DNA of 64,000 bases, from positions 303,833-367,832 of the forward strand of contig NZ_JAPFGB010000002.1 of assembly GCF_026241095.1 (NCBI RefSeq), given 5' to 3'. Each line of letters opens with the position of its first letter. Positions within the stretch are counted from its first letter, which is position 1. The translations under genes were made by a program, and so were the position numbers. The notes beneath the pieces are model-generated. The model made no database searches and was not told the origin of the DNA. It worked only from the letters and a program-made list of their open reading frames with translations. Shown piece after piece: positions 8,824 through 16,929 of the stretch. Source of the DNA: Saccharopolyspora sp. NFXS83. GTDB lineage: Bacteria; Actinomycetota; Actinomycetes; Mycobacteriales; Pseudonocardiaceae.

Positions 8824-9030
8824 CTAGCCGGTGGCCGTGCGGTCACCGCGGAGCAGCTCGGATCCGGGTGGCACCTCGGCGGGGTCCGACCCCCGGTTCA
8901 CGGTCCGGTTCTCCCCGTCGACGAACAGCGCGCTCGGTTCGAGCCGCCGGGCCGCCTCGTCGTCGAGGAGGGCGTAGCCGATGATGATCACGAGATCGCC
9001 CGGACGATCGGCGCCGCCCGGCGCGGCGGC
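8824..9030 (-). pseudogene. panD: panD (aspartate 1-decarboxylase) C-terminal remnant
   Basis: The minus strand encodes about 68 residues that read like the C-terminal half of aspartate 1-decarboxylase: PGDLVIIIGYALLDDEAARR, then SALFVDGENRTVNRGSDPAEVPPG. In PanD the phrase HPGDLVI..IAYA..D is followed by FVD..N and a DPA.VP tail in the same order. The upstream half is missing, including the Gly-Ser site that self-cleaves to make the pyruvoyl cofactor. Upstream in this frame the sequence is arginine-rich and runs into the divergent GPP34 promoter region. A functional enzyme is therefore impossible from this locus, and beta-alanine for pantothenate must come from another copy or route. Confidence 0.75.
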
Positions 9031-9134
9031 GCTTGACCATGCCCCACCGGCCTGGTGTCGGCTGCACTCCACGCGAGCGCTCGCGCCGCGAGCACGTCCG
9101 GCGCCGGCGGGCACCGACCGAGGAGAGGGAGACC

Positions 9135-9815
9135 ATGCAGGAGGAAACGCTGATCGTCGAGGACGTCCTGCTGCTGATGCTCGACGACGAGCACGGCGTC
9201 CCGGCCGGAGCCGCCACGCTCCAGCAGACGCTGGCCGGCGCGGTGCTGGTCGAACTCGCGCTGCTGGGCCGGATCCGGCCGGAAGAGGACCGCCCCTGGT
9301 ACAAGGGCACGAAGATCCTCGCGACGGGCGACGGCCCGCTCCCCGACCCGGTGCTGCAAGCCGCCTACGACGCGATCGCGGCGCGTCCCCGGCACGCCCA
9401 GACGCTGCTGGTGACGATCGGCGCCGACCTCTGGAAGACGTTGACCGAACGCCTCGTCCAGCGCGGCCTGCTCCGGCGCGAGCGCAAGCGCGTCCTCGGC
9501 CTGTTCACCACGACCCGTCTGCCCGCCGCGGACACCGGGCACGAAGCCGAACTCCGCGACCGGATGCGCGAGGTGCTGGAGCACGGCGAGGACGCCGACC
9601 CCAGGCTCGCGGCGATCATCGCGCTCATCTCGGCCAGCGGCACCCTGCCGAGCCTGGACCCGGCACCGAAGTGGTCGGGCGCGGTCGCCACCCGCGCGAA
9701 GGAGTTCGAGCAGGGCGACTGGGGAGCCGCGGCGGTCAACGACGCGGTGGTCGGCGTCGCCGCGTCCTTCACCGCCGCCAGCACGGCGGTGGTCATCACG
9801 ACCGTCACGACGTGA
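9135..9815 (+). CDS. GPP34 (GOLPH3/Vps74-like) family protein
   Basis: The 226-residue cytosolic protein starts at ATG 9135, shortly after AGGAGAGGGA. The N-terminus ETLIVEDVLLLMLDDEHGVP and the following LAGAVLVELALLGRI helix are the opening of the GPP34 fold, and the C-terminal third has the helical AIIALISASG segment. Eukaryotic members bind phosphatidylinositol 4-phosphate on Golgi membranes. Actinobacterial paralogues are abundant and mostly uncharacterised, with proposed roles at the membrane or in secondary metabolism. The very end, ASFTAASTAVVITTVTT, is mildly hydrophobic. The gene is divergent from the panD remnant and converges on the PH-domain gene with only 22 bases between stops. 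Confidence 0.85.
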   Translation: MQEETLIVEDVLLLMLDDEHGVPAGAATLQQTLAGAVLVELALLGRIRPEEDRPWYKGTKILATGDGPLPDPVLQAAYDAIAARPRHAQTLLVTIGADLWKTLTERLVQRGLLRRERKRVLGLFTTTRLPAADTGHEAELRDRMREVLEHGEDADPRLAAIIALISASGTLPSLDPAPKWSGAVATRAKEFEQGDWGAAAVNDAVVGVAASFTAASTAVVITTVTT

Positions 9816-9837
9816 TGACTCGTCCGCCGAGCCGGGA

Positions 9838-10215
9838 TCAGCCCGCGGCGTAGGTGCTCATGAGGGCCTGCACCTCGTAGACGTCGACGCCCTTGCCGAA
9901 CTGCTTCACGATCGGTTCGACACCACCGGAGAGCCAGATCTTCAGCTCCGCGTCGAGGTCGAAGGTCCCCGCGGTCTCGACGGAGAAGTGGGTGATGCTG
10001 CGGTACGGGATCGAGTGGTACTCGATCTTGCGACCGGTCATCCCCTGCTTGTCGACGAGGATCAGGCGCCGGTCGGTGAACACGAACGAGTCCCGGATCA
10101 ACTGGTACGCGGCGTGGACGACTTCGCCCTGCGCCAGCAGGCGCCCGAATTCCTTGGCCGCCGCACGCGGATCGATGCTCGACGCGTTGCCCATCATGCC
10201 GCCGAATAAAGCCAT
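9838..10215 (-). CDS. Bacterial PH-domain (bPH) protein
   Basis: A 125-residue soluble protein. The start is ATG 10215, which has GGGGAG five bases upstream; a GTG two codons earlier is too close to that site. The sequence is one bacterial pleckstrin-homology domain: a strand with the hallmark DSFVFTDRRLILVDKQG (about 45-61), then KIEYHSIPYRSITHFSVETAG, and a final helix VYEVQALMSTYA. Proteins of this YvbH-like family are widespread and form ring-like oligomers. Their ligand is unknown, and phosphoinositide binding should not be assumed. It sits alone, converging on the GPP34 gene; a link with that potential lipid-binding protein is possible but not shown. Confidence 0.88.
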   Translation of the reverse strand: MALFGGMMGNASSIDPRAAAKEFGRLLAQGEVVHAAYQLIRDSFVFTDRRLILVDKQGMTGRKIEYHSIPYRSITHFSVETAGTFDLDAELKIWLSGGVEPIVKQFGKGVDVYEVQALMSTYAAG

Positions 10216-10302
10216 TTCCACTCCCCTGACGATCTGCGCTTCTGGAGATCACGGTACCGAAGCTCCGCGCCCGGCAGCCGTGATCCGGCCGTCGCCCGAT
10301 CA

Positions 10303-11181
10303 TCAGCGGCTCGGCCGGTCCAGCACCCGCCCGAGGAAGCCGCGGAGGTGACCGGCCACGACGTCCAAGTGGCTCTCCAGCAGGAAATGCCCGCCGCCGA
10401 TCAGGTGCACCTCCGCGTCCTCGGCGTCGCGAGCGAAGGCGCGCGCGCCGTCCGGACCGAAGATCTCGTCGTTGCGGCCCCACACCGCGAGCACCGGAAC
10501 CCCGCTGGTGCGCAGGAATTCGTGCAGCCGAGGGTAGAGCGGCCGGTTGTTCGGGTAGTCGCGGAACAGCGCCAGCTGGATCTCGTCGTTGCCCTCGCGG
10601 GAGAGGTGGGCGAAGTCGTGCTCCCAGGTGTCGGGGCTGACCACGCTCGGGTCCGGCACGCCGTGCAGGTACTGCCAGCGGAGGGCGTCGATGCCCAGCG
10701 CCGCGCGCACCGGTGGTTCGGTGCCGGGCCCGGGGTTCGCCGCGTACGCCCAGACGTCGTTCCAGAACGACTCGACGAATCCGTCCTCGTAACCGTTGCC
10801 GTTCTGGGTGACCAGCGCGGTGATCCGCTCGGGCTGCTCCAGCGCGAGCCGCCACCCGATGGGGGCGCCGTAGTCCTGGACGTAGAGGGCGTAGCGCTCC
10901 AGTCCCAGCCGGTCGAGCAGCCCGGCGGTGATCCGGGCGAGCGCGTCGAAGGTGTAGGTGAACTCCGCGGCGCCGGGAGCGGCGGAGCGGCCGAAGCCGA
11001 GGTGGTCCGGGGCGATGACGTGGTAATCCCCGGCCAGCAGCGGGATGAGCTCGCGGAACATGAACGAGCTCGTCGGATAGCCGTGCAGCAGGACGATCGC
11101 GGGAGCGTCGGCGGGGCCGGCTTCGCGGTAGAAGATCTCGTGGCCGTCGACGAGGGCGGTCCGGTGGTGCACCGAGCTCAT
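10303..11181 (-). CDS. Haloalkane dehalogenase / epoxide hydrolase-like alpha/beta hydrolase
   Basis: This 292-residue hydrolase starts at ATG 11181 after GGGGTTAGAA. The oxyanion loop is HGYPTSS (33-39) and the nucleophile elbow is YVQDYGAPIGW with aspartate 103. That marks the haloalkane dehalogenase/epoxide hydrolase branch, which attacks through Asp rather than Ser. The catalytic acid is likely in WGRNDEIFG and the histidine in GGGHFLLES near the C-terminus. Sequence alone cannot decide between C-halogen, epoxide and fluoroacetate-type substrates. It is divergently transcribed from a CGNR regulator gene across a short region packed with inverted repeats, so that regulator probably controls it. 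Confidence 0.85.
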   Translation of the reverse strand: MSSVHHRTALVDGHEIFYREAGPADAPAIVLLHGYPTSSFMFRELIPLLAGDYHVIAPDHLGFGRSAAPGAAEFTYTFDALARITAGLLDRLGLERYALYVQDYGAPIGWRLALEQPERITALVTQNGNGYEDGFVESFWNDVWAYAANPGPGTEPPVRAALGIDALRWQYLHGVPDPSVVSPDTWEHDFAHLSREGNDEIQLALFRDYPNNRPLYPRLHEFLRTSGVPVLAVWGRNDEIFGPDGARAFARDAEDAEVHLIGGGHFLLESHLDVVAGHLRGFLGRVLDRPSR

Positions 11182-11183
11182 TT

Positions 11184-11268
11184 CTAACCCCTTCACTTGC
11201 ATAATCTGGTTAGTTCCGTCATGCAAGCACGAAATGAGCTAACCTGTCAAAACGATCGAAGGGGTTAG
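11184..11268. promoter_or_regulatory. Nested inverted repeats between hydrolase and CGNR regulator
   Basis: Three nested inverted repeats occupy this 85-base spacer: CTAACCCCTTC (11184-11194) with GAAGGGGTTAG (11258-11268), CTTGCAT (11196-11202) with ATGCAAG (11221-11227), and GGTTAG (11208-11213) with CTAACC (11239-11244). The outer pair ends just before each gene's start and includes both ribosome-site regions. The shared CTAACC half-site occurs four times counting both strands. I infer operators for the adjacent CGNR protein acting on both genes. Confidence 0.6.
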
Positions 11269-11278
11269 AGGGGGGTGC

Positions 11279-11758
11279 ATGGACACGCTGCTCGACCTGC
11301 TCAACAGCAGGCCGCTGATCAACGGCGCGGAACAGGACGAGCTCGGCGACCCGGACTCGGGCAGGCGCTGGGCGCGGGAGCACGGCGGCGACGGCAGCCT
11401 CGCGGAACTGGCGCTGCTGCGCGAGGCGCGGGACGTCCTGCGGGACGTGGTGTGCGCGACGACCTCGCCCGAGGCGCTGCGCCCGCTGCTCGACGGGGTC
11501 CGCCAAGTCCCGGAGGTCACCTCCGAGGGCCTGCGGTGGACGGTGGAGGCTCCCCCGCACGCCCGGCTCGCCGTGGCGGCGGTGCTCGCCTGGGCCGACA
11601 CCGAGCAACGCCTGCCCGGCAGGCTGCGCCCCTGCGCCAACGGCGAATGCCGGCTGTTCCTGCTCGACCGCAGCCGCGCCAACCGCGCTCGGTGGTGCTC
11701 GATGGCCACCTGCGGCAACCGCGAGAAGGCGCGCCGCCACTACGAACGCACCCGATGA
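11279..11758 (+). CDS. CGNR zinc-finger transcriptional regulator with ABATE domain
   Basis: A 159-residue protein starting at ATG 11279 after GAGGGGGG. The N-terminal two thirds match the ABATE-type ligand-sensing region (LLNSRPLINGAEQDEL, then LREARDVLRDVV). The C-terminus is the CGNR treble-clef finger: PCANGEC (two Cys), LDRSRANRARWCSMATCGNR (two Cys and the name-giving motif), and a basic tail KARRHYERTR. Family members are DNA-binding regulators of stress or detoxification genes. Location divergent from the dehalogenase-like hydrolase, with shared inverted repeats, suggests control of that gene and itself. Confidence 0.9.
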   Translation: MDTLLDLLNSRPLINGAEQDELGDPDSGRRWAREHGGDGSLAELALLREARDVLRDVVCATTSPEALRPLLDGVRQVPEVTSEGLRWTVEAPPHARLAVAAVLAWADTEQRLPGRLRPCANGECRLFLLDRSRANRARWCSMATCGNREKARRHYERTR

Positions 11759-11798
11759 TCGGGCACCGGATCACCAGGACGACGGGAAGGCCACCGAC

Positions 11799-12287
11799 AT
11801 GCCCCGCTCCACACCGTCGGCGACCCCGTCGAAGCTGAAGACCGCCCTCGATCGCGGGTGCCTGGCGATCCTCCTGCTGGTCTCCGTCGGCACCGGCGCC
11901 TGGGCCTACTCCACCCCAGCGGCCTGGCACCGGTACTTCCCCGGATTCGGCCTGAGCTGGCTGCCCCAGCTCGGCCCGTACAACGAGCACCTGGCGAGGG
12001 ACACCGGCGCCGCGTTCCTCACGCTGGCCGTGCTCAGCGCCCTGGCGCTGTGGCGGATCACCGACGTGGTGCTCACGCGCGCCACCGGAGCGTCGTGGCT
12101 GGTGTTCAACGGCCTGCACCTCGGCTACCACGCCACGATGCTGCACATGTACGGGCTGCGGGATCAGCTGCTCAGCATGGGCAGCCTCGCGCTGCTCGTC
12201 GTCGTCTCGATCGTGCTGCTCCTGCCCGCACCCGCACGGAGCACTCCTCCGCCGGAACGGAAGTCCGCAGTGGACTCCCCCGCCTGA
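11799..12287 (+). CDS. Small four-span membrane protein, unknown function
   Basis: A 162-residue protein with four hydrophobic segments, at about 20-38, 70-88, 98-116 and 126-146. Between spans 1 and 2 lies an aromatic loop (YSTPAAWHRYFPGFG...LPQLGPYNEHLARDTG), and a histidine-rich stretch HLGYHATMLHMYG sits in or near span 3. Such proteins are common singletons in actinobacterial genomes and I cannot name a function. The start follows the CGNR stop by 40 bases on the same strand, so the two may be co-transcribed. No good ribosome site distinguishes this ATG; GGGAAGG lies ten bases upstream. Confidence 0.75.
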   Translation: MPRSTPSATPSKLKTALDRGCLAILLLVSVGTGAWAYSTPAAWHRYFPGFGLSWLPQLGPYNEHLARDTGAAFLTLAVLSALALWRITDVVLTRATGASWLVFNGLHLGYHATMLHMYGLRDQLLSMGSLALLVVVSIVLLLPAPARSTPPPERKSAVDSPA

Positions 12288-12345
12288 TCGCAATCCCGCC
12301 GCACACCGGTGAGAACCGCGGTCGCACGGCGGGGCGCAACGCGAA

Positions 12346-12384
12346 ACGGCGGCCGACCCACGCCTCGCGTGGATCGGCCGCCGT
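12346..12384. terminator. Bidirectional hairpin terminator
   Basis: ACGGCGGCCGA (12346-12356) pairs perfectly with TCGGCCGCCGT (12374-12384), with an inner CCACG/CGTGG pairing. It lies between the convergent membrane-protein and GH64 genes. There is no T-tract, as is usual in actinomycetes. Confidence 0.6.
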
Positions 12385-12399
12385 GCGCTTCGAGCGAGA

Positions 12400-13590
12400 T
12401 CAGCGCATGGCGCCGAGCGTCAGGGTGAACACGTCGGGGTCACCGGCGTTGACCTTTCCGCTGTGGTCCTCGCCCGCGTTCGAGCTGACGTCGTCGTAGG
12501 CGAACGCGTAGCCCTTGCCGTCGGGCAGGTTCTCGTGCACGACGCGGGCGTAGTGGTTGGTGATCTCGTTCTGGTAGAAGGTCGCCGGGTCCTCCTCGTG
12601 CGGCTGGTTCGGGTTGATCAGCAGCGTGGTGCGGTTGAACGCCGCCGCCAGGCGCGGCACGATCGCCAGCCGCTCCTGCGAGTCGCTCTCCGGGTTGTTG
12701 GCGAACGGGCCGCTGTTGCAGCCCCAGATGTCCACGGAGGACGGCTTCTCGAACCGCTCCGAACCGAACACGAACGCGTCGCCTTCGACCTTGCCCTCGA
12801 TGACGCCGAGGTCGTCGCGCTGGGTGTCGACGAACAGCGACTCACCGGCGTACTTGGCGTACACCTCGTCCACGTAGGGCTCGAGGTAGCCCTCGAAGTC
12901 GGCGGCGCGGTGGTTCGGGTTGAGCACCCGCACGACCCGGCCGTCGGCCTCCTGCACCAGGTTGGCCCAGTTGCCGCCCTGGGCGCGCAGGCCCTCGGCG
13001 ACGCCGTCCAGCGCGCCGGTGGGCATGCCGGGGACTTCCTGGTCACCGCTGGCCGCCTTCAGGTGCAGCGCGATCGGCGCGGCGACGAAGTCGACGTAGC
13101 TGATGTTGGCGTAGAGCTGCTCGGCGTTGAGGGTGAACTCCGCGAACGTCCAGTCCTTGCCGTAGTTCGGGTCCTCTTCGGACACGAAGTTCGGGTGCAC
13201 GACGGAGGTGGCACCGTCCGCGCCCTGCACGACCTGGAACTCCAGCGTGTCGTTGAGGGAGAAGTACACCCGCGCGCCGTACATCCGCGGCACGGTGACC
13301 TCGACGCTGCCCTCCACCGGGATGGCCGCTTCCTCGCCGACCGGGGTCGGCTCGGGGCCAGTGGCCTCCGGGAAGTACGGGGTGCCGTCCTTCGTGATGA
13401 ACACGGCCTTCTTCTCGACGTCCGAGAACCCGGCGATGTAGGCGGTCGCCGGGCCGCCGGAGTTGTTCTGCAGCACGAACTTCAGGCTCTCGGGCGCCGC
13501 TGACGCGAACGGGGCGCTGATCGCCTGGACCCAGAACGGGGTGCTCAACGCTGCAGCGGAATACCCGAGAAATCGGCGGCGAGAAACCAT
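12400..13590 (-). CDS. Secreted glycoside hydrolase family 64 beta-1,3-glucanase
   Basis: This 396-residue protein starts at ATG 13590, which has AGGAGGT seven bases upstream; an upstream ATG seven codons earlier lacks a site. The N-terminus SRRRFLGYSAAALSTPFW is a twin-arginine signal, with cleavage likely after PFASA near residue 32. The mature part carries the GH64 pattern: VLQNNSGGPATAYIAG at its start, RMYGARVYFSLND, YANISYVDFV, and the late VDIWGCNSGPF and FYQNEITNHYARVVHE segments. GH64 enzymes release laminaripentaose from beta-1,3-glucan, so fungal walls or callose are likely substrates. No carbohydrate-binding module follows. It is a single gene with a terminator behind it and nearly 480 bases of non-coding DNA in front. 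Confidence 0.9.
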   Translation of the reverse strand: MVSRRRFLGYSAAALSTPFWVQAISAPFASAAPESLKFVLQNNSGGPATAYIAGFSDVEKKAVFITKDGTPYFPEATGPEPTPVGEEAAIPVEGSVEVTVPRMYGARVYFSLNDTLEFQVVQGADGATSVVHPNFVSEEDPNYGKDWTFAEFTLNAEQLYANISYVDFVAAPIALHLKAASGDQEVPGMPTGALDGVAEGLRAQGGNWANLVQEADGRVVRVLNPNHRAADFEGYLEPYVDEVYAKYAGESLFVDTQRDDLGVIEGKVEGDAFVFGSERFEKPSSVDIWGCNSGPFANNPESDSQERLAIVPRLAAAFNRTTLLINPNQPHEEDPATFYQNEITNHYARVVHENLPDGKGYAFAYDDVSSNAGEDHSGKVNAGDPDVFTLTLGAMR

Positions 13591-14069
13591 GGGGGATACC
13601 TCCTGAGACAACAGGATCGACCCGGGGGTGGCCGACCCTTTCGTGATCGATCCCGAGAGTCTGCCGGTCTAGACCTGCCACTCGATACCCCCAAAAGGAC
13701 CGAATTCACCACGGCCGAACACCAATCAACTCAACCGCACATCGAGCCGGGAAATGCAAGCAGCAGGCGACATCCAGCCACAGAAATGGGAAAACGGGAG
13801 ACCTTTCCGGAGAAAGACGAGCTCAGTCCACTGTGTTCACGAAAGATAAGACGAAAGTCGGTCCGAGAACTCACGCCTAAGGCTGCTCACGCGAAGTGAC
13901 CGCATTGCACTGCGATCAATCGAGCCGCCGAATGACGACGACGACCACTCCGCGAATACGTGGAGTGCCCGCCCGAGCACAGCGAGGTGAACGCGGGATG
14001 TCGACGCGGAGCGCCAGCGGGGCGACTCGCAGCGGAACGCACCAGGGGGCGGCGGCTTTCCGCCGCGCG
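13591..14069. other. Intergenic region, no gene seen
   Basis: About 480 bases separate the GH64 start from the TetR stop; both genes are on the minus strand, so the GH64 promoter must lie here. The part near 13680-13860 is unusually AT-rich for this window (for example AAGGACCGAATTCACCACGG), which fits a promoter area. Short frames on the plus strand are arginine/serine-rich and unsupported. Confidence 0.4.
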
Positions 14070-14705
14070 TCAGGACTTCGCGAGCAGCAGCGCGAGCACT
14101 CCGGGCATGTCCGCTTCCAGCCGCGCCACCTCGTCGTCCAGTCCGGACAACGCGCAGCTTAGGCCGCGCTGGAAGATCCCGTCGATCATCGCGTAGGCCA
14201 CCGTGGACGAAGTCGCGGTTCCAGCGCCCGCCAGCTCGGCGCAGCGGATGATCACCCGCCAGATCATCTCTTCGCGGCGCTGGTCGATCTCGACCACTTC
14301 CTGGCGGAAGGACTCGTCGAAGAGGCTCTGGTTGCGCAGGTCGTACCAGAGCCGGTGCAGCGGAGCGTCCGCCTTCAACGTCGCGAAGAACCGGGCGACG
14401 AAACCGTCGCGCAATTCGTCCGCGCTCGTCGCGTTCGCGACGAGTTCGTCGTACCGGGTCACGCACACGGCCTCGTACTGGCGGACCGCTTGCACGATCA
14501 GGTCCTGCTTGTCCGCGAAGTAGTAGTGCAGGACTCCGTGGGAGAACTCCGAATTCTGCGCGATCTCCCGCAGGCTCGTCCGCGCGTACCCCAGGTCGGC
14601 CAGGGTGTTCAGCGTCGCGACGGCGAGCTCGGTCCGCCGCACCTCGAACTTGTCGATCTGGCGGCGGGCGATCCGCTTCTGCTTCGTCTCGGCGACCTCG
14701 GTCAC
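14070..14705 (-). CDS. TetR-family transcriptional regulator
   Basis: A 211-residue regulator from GTG 14705, with AGGACGAG shortly upstream; an ATG 29 codons earlier is open but that stretch does not look like TetR sequence. The N-terminal HTH reads ELAVATLNTLADLGYARTSLREIAQNSEFSHGVLHYYFADKQDLI, a textbook TetR DNA-binding region (about 25-70). The C-terminal helical domain is of the TetR_C type found in fatty-acid and amino-acid catabolic regulators. It is divergent from an operon of SDR, saccharopine-dehydrogenase-like, AMP-ligase and PEP-mutase-like enzymes. A 13-base palindrome lies in the spacer. Repression of that operon and itself, relieved by a pathway acyl-CoA or substrate, is inferred. 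Confidence 0.85.
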   Translation of the reverse strand: MTEVAETKQKRIARRQIDKFEVRRTELAVATLNTLADLGYARTSLREIAQNSEFSHGVLHYYFADKQDLIVQAVRQYEAVCVTRYDELVANATSADELRDGFVARFFATLKADAPLHRLWYDLRNQSLFDESFRQEVVEIDQRREEMIWRVIIRCAELAGAGTATSSTVAYAMIDGIFQRGLSCALSGLDDEVARLEADMPGVLALLLAKS

Positions 14706-14789
14706 GTGCTCGTCCTGTCGGCTGGCGGCGGTGTGCTGCTGCGGCCCGCAGTCTATCGCCGACCGCCACCGCCGTCCGTGACAGTCGTC

Positions 14790-14802
14790 CAAGAAATTCT
14801 TG
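14790..14802. promoter_or_regulatory. Candidate TetR operator palindrome
   Basis: CAAGAAATTCTTG is a perfect 13-base palindrome around one central base, in the divergent spacer between the TetR gene and the SDR operon. It is AT-rich in a GC-rich genome, and a second CGTCCAA half-like site follows at 14808-14814. Confidence 0.5.
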
Positions 14803-14896
14803 ACGATCGTCCAAAGCGATGCTTACGGTGTGATCCGCGCCGCACGGGCGATCTTCCGAACCGTGCTGACCAGCGATCTCAACGAGGAGATTCCGG

Positions 14897-15700
14897 ATGA
14901 GCAGCTATGACCTGACCGGCAGAAGAGCCCTCGTAACAGGGGGTGCGCGCGGCCTCGGCGCCGGAATCGCCGAAGCGCTGGCGAAGGCGGGAGCAGCGGT
15001 CGTCATCAGCGACGTGCTCGAAGCCGACGGCAAGGAGACGGCGCGGGCGCTGCGCGACGCGGGCGCCGACGCGGAGTTCGTCGCGCTCGACGTCACCGAC
15101 GACGACAACTGGGCCGCCGCGATCCAGCAGACCGTCGACGCGATCGGCGGCCTGGACATCCTGGTGAACAACGCCGGTGTGGAGATCACCAGCCTGATCG
15201 TCGACCTCGACCCGGCCGACGTCCGCAAGATGCTCGACGTCAACGTGCTCGGCAACTCCCTCGGCCTCAAGCACGGATTCCGCGCCATGCGGCCCGGCGG
15301 CGCGGCCGGCGCGGGCGGCGCCGTGGTCAACATCGCGTCGGTGGCCGCGACGATCGCGTTCCCCGGCATCTCGCTGTACTCGGCGACGAAGTCCGCGATC
15401 GACCGGCTCACCCGCGTGGCCGCCGCCGAGTCCGGGAAGCTCGGTTACGGCGTGCGCGTCAACTCGATCTACCCGGGCCTGACGCCCACCACCATGGGCA
15501 ACCAGCTCGCGGCCGACTGCGCCGAGATCGGGCTGTTCCCCTCCCCTCAGGCGGCGGCGGAGGCCGTCGTGGGGCTGACCCCGCAAGGACGGCTCGGGCA
15601 GGTCGACGACATGGCCGACGCCGTGGTCTTCCTGGCCTCCGACGCCGCGAAGTACATCACCGGAGCGGGGCTTCCGGTCGATGGCGGCATGGGCATGTGA
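14897..15700 (+). CDS. Short-chain dehydrogenase/reductase
   Basis: The protein has 267 residues, a normal classical SDR length, and starts at ATG 14897 after AACGAGGAGAT. The NAD(P)-binding motif TGGARGLGAGIAEAL lies at about 14-28, and an acidic residue in the next strand (ISDVLEAD) favours NAD. NNAG (about 91-94), the catalytic serine in NIASVA and YSATKSA (Tyr-x3-Lys) are all present. The C-terminal PGLTPTTMGNQL and DGGMGM also fit the family. It is the first gene of a four-gene operon. It likely oxidises or reduces a hydroxy/keto intermediate, but the substrate is not recognisable. An insertion GGAAGAGGA between the active-site strands is slightly unusual. Confidence 0.9.
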   Translation: MSSYDLTGRRALVTGGARGLGAGIAEALAKAGAAVVISDVLEADGKETARALRDAGADAEFVALDVTDDDNWAAAIQQTVDAIGGLDILVNNAGVEITSLIVDLDPADVRKMLDVNVLGNSLGLKHGFRAMRPGGAAGAGGAVVNIASVAATIAFPGISLYSATKSAIDRLTRVAAAESGKLGYGVRVNSIYPGLTPTTMGNQLAADCAEIGLFPSPQAAAEAVVGLTPQGRLGQVDDMADAVVFLASDAAKYITGAGLPVDGGMGM

Positions 15701-15733
15701 CCGGGTCACCACGAGCACAGGAGGAACGAATCC

Positions 15734-16861
15734 ATGGCCACTGACAAGCGCGTCGTCGTCTACGGCGCCTCCGGGTACACCGGGCGGCTGATCTGCGAGT
15801 ACCTGCGCGAGTACAACATCCCCTTCCTCGCCGCGGGCCGGAACCACCAGCGCGTCAAGGACGCCGTCGACGCGGTGCCCGGCATCGAGACCGTCGAGCA
15901 CGAGATCGCGGAGGTCGAGCACACCGCCGCCGCGCTCGCCGAGTGCTTCCGCGGCGCCTCGGTCGTGCTCAACACCGTCGGACCGTTCGCCCGCTACGGC
16001 CACGAGGTCGCGCAGGCCTGCCTGGACATCGGGGCGCACTACACCGACACCAACGGCGAGCAGAACTGGATGATCGACGCCGAAGCACGCTACGGCGCCG
16101 AATTCGCCGCGCAGGGGCTGCTGCTCACCCCGGGTCTGGCGCAGATGTACACCATCGGCGAGATCGCGGCCAACATCTGCCTGGAGACGCCCGGCCTGGA
16201 CACCCTCGACATCGAGGTGTTCTGGAAGGGGCACCCGACCGTCGCGTCCACCAACACGATCCTGCTGAACGCGGCGTTCGCCAAGGCCTACCACCTGGAG
16301 CAGAACGAGTACGTGGAGTGGCGGGCGGACGGCTGGCCCGCCGAGGTGGTGGTGCCCGGCCAGCACGAGCTCGGGCTCGCGCTGCCCTGGGGCGGCACCT
16401 CGCACCCGGTGTGGTTCAAGAACGACCCGCGGGTGGCCAACGCCCGTGCGCTCGGCGGCGTGTTCGACAGGGCGCTGATGACGGCCGTGCCGCAGATCGT
16501 CAACGCCGCGCTGGAGCAGATGGAGGGGCTCTCCACCGAGGAGAAGCTCGAGGTCATCGACGCGACCTCCGCGCAGGTCCGCAGCGAGATGCCGCCGCGG
16601 GAGAACCCGCGCATCAACACCTCGCTCGACTCGGTGCACGCCTCGGGCCCGCTGGGGCGCGCGCACTGCGTGATCCACGGCAACTGCAACTACAAGCAGA
16701 CCGCGCTGCTCAACGTGCACGCCGCCGCGGCACTGCTGCAGCAGCAGCCGAGGAAGGTCGGTTTCGCCTCCAGCTGCCAGGCGTTCGGGCACCGCGAGCT
16801 GCTGGGCACGCTGCGCGCGTTCGGCCTCGTGCTCGACCCGATCCTGGAAGTCCACCGCTGA
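15734..16861 (+). CDS. Saccharopine dehydrogenase-like NAD(P)-binding oxidoreductase
   Basis: A 375-residue protein with an N-terminal Rossmann motif VVVYGASGYTGRLICEYL (about 7-24) characteristic of the saccharopine-dehydrogenase-like group. It continues with LAAGRN, VVLNTVGPFARYGHEVAQAC and AHYTDTNGEQNWM, the conserved string of this family. Such proteins act as trans-acting enoyl reductases or as uncharacterised oxidoreductases on lipid-like substrates in mycobacteria. The C-terminal half has HASGPLGRAHCVIHGNCNYKQTA, seen in close relatives. GGAGG lies eight bases before the ATG. It follows the SDR gene by 33 bases. Partnership with the SDR on an acyl substrate activated by the downstream ligase is inferred. 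Confidence 0.8.
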   Translation: MATDKRVVVYGASGYTGRLICEYLREYNIPFLAAGRNHQRVKDAVDAVPGIETVEHEIAEVEHTAAALAECFRGASVVLNTVGPFARYGHEVAQACLDIGAHYTDTNGEQNWMIDAEARYGAEFAAQGLLLTPGLAQMYTIGEIAANICLETPGLDTLDIEVFWKGHPTVASTNTILLNAAFAKAYHLEQNEYVEWRADGWPAEVVVPGQHELGLALPWGGTSHPVWFKNDPRVANARALGGVFDRALMTAVPQIVNAALEQMEGLSTEEKLEVIDATSAQVRSEMPPRENPRINTSLDSVHASGPLGRAHCVIHGNCNYKQTALLNVHAAAALLQQQPRKVGFASSCQAFGHRELLGTLRAFGLVLDPILEVHR

Positions 16862-16929
16862 TGCGCGCGTGCGCCGGTCGCCGTCCGCGGCGACCGGCGC
16901 GCACCGCGTCCCGCACCACGAGGTGAGCG

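Noticed and set aside
13896-14162. Small plus-strand frame in the spacer before the TetR gene
   Set aside because: Overlaps the TetR C-terminus antisense and is S/R/T-rich without a ribosome site.
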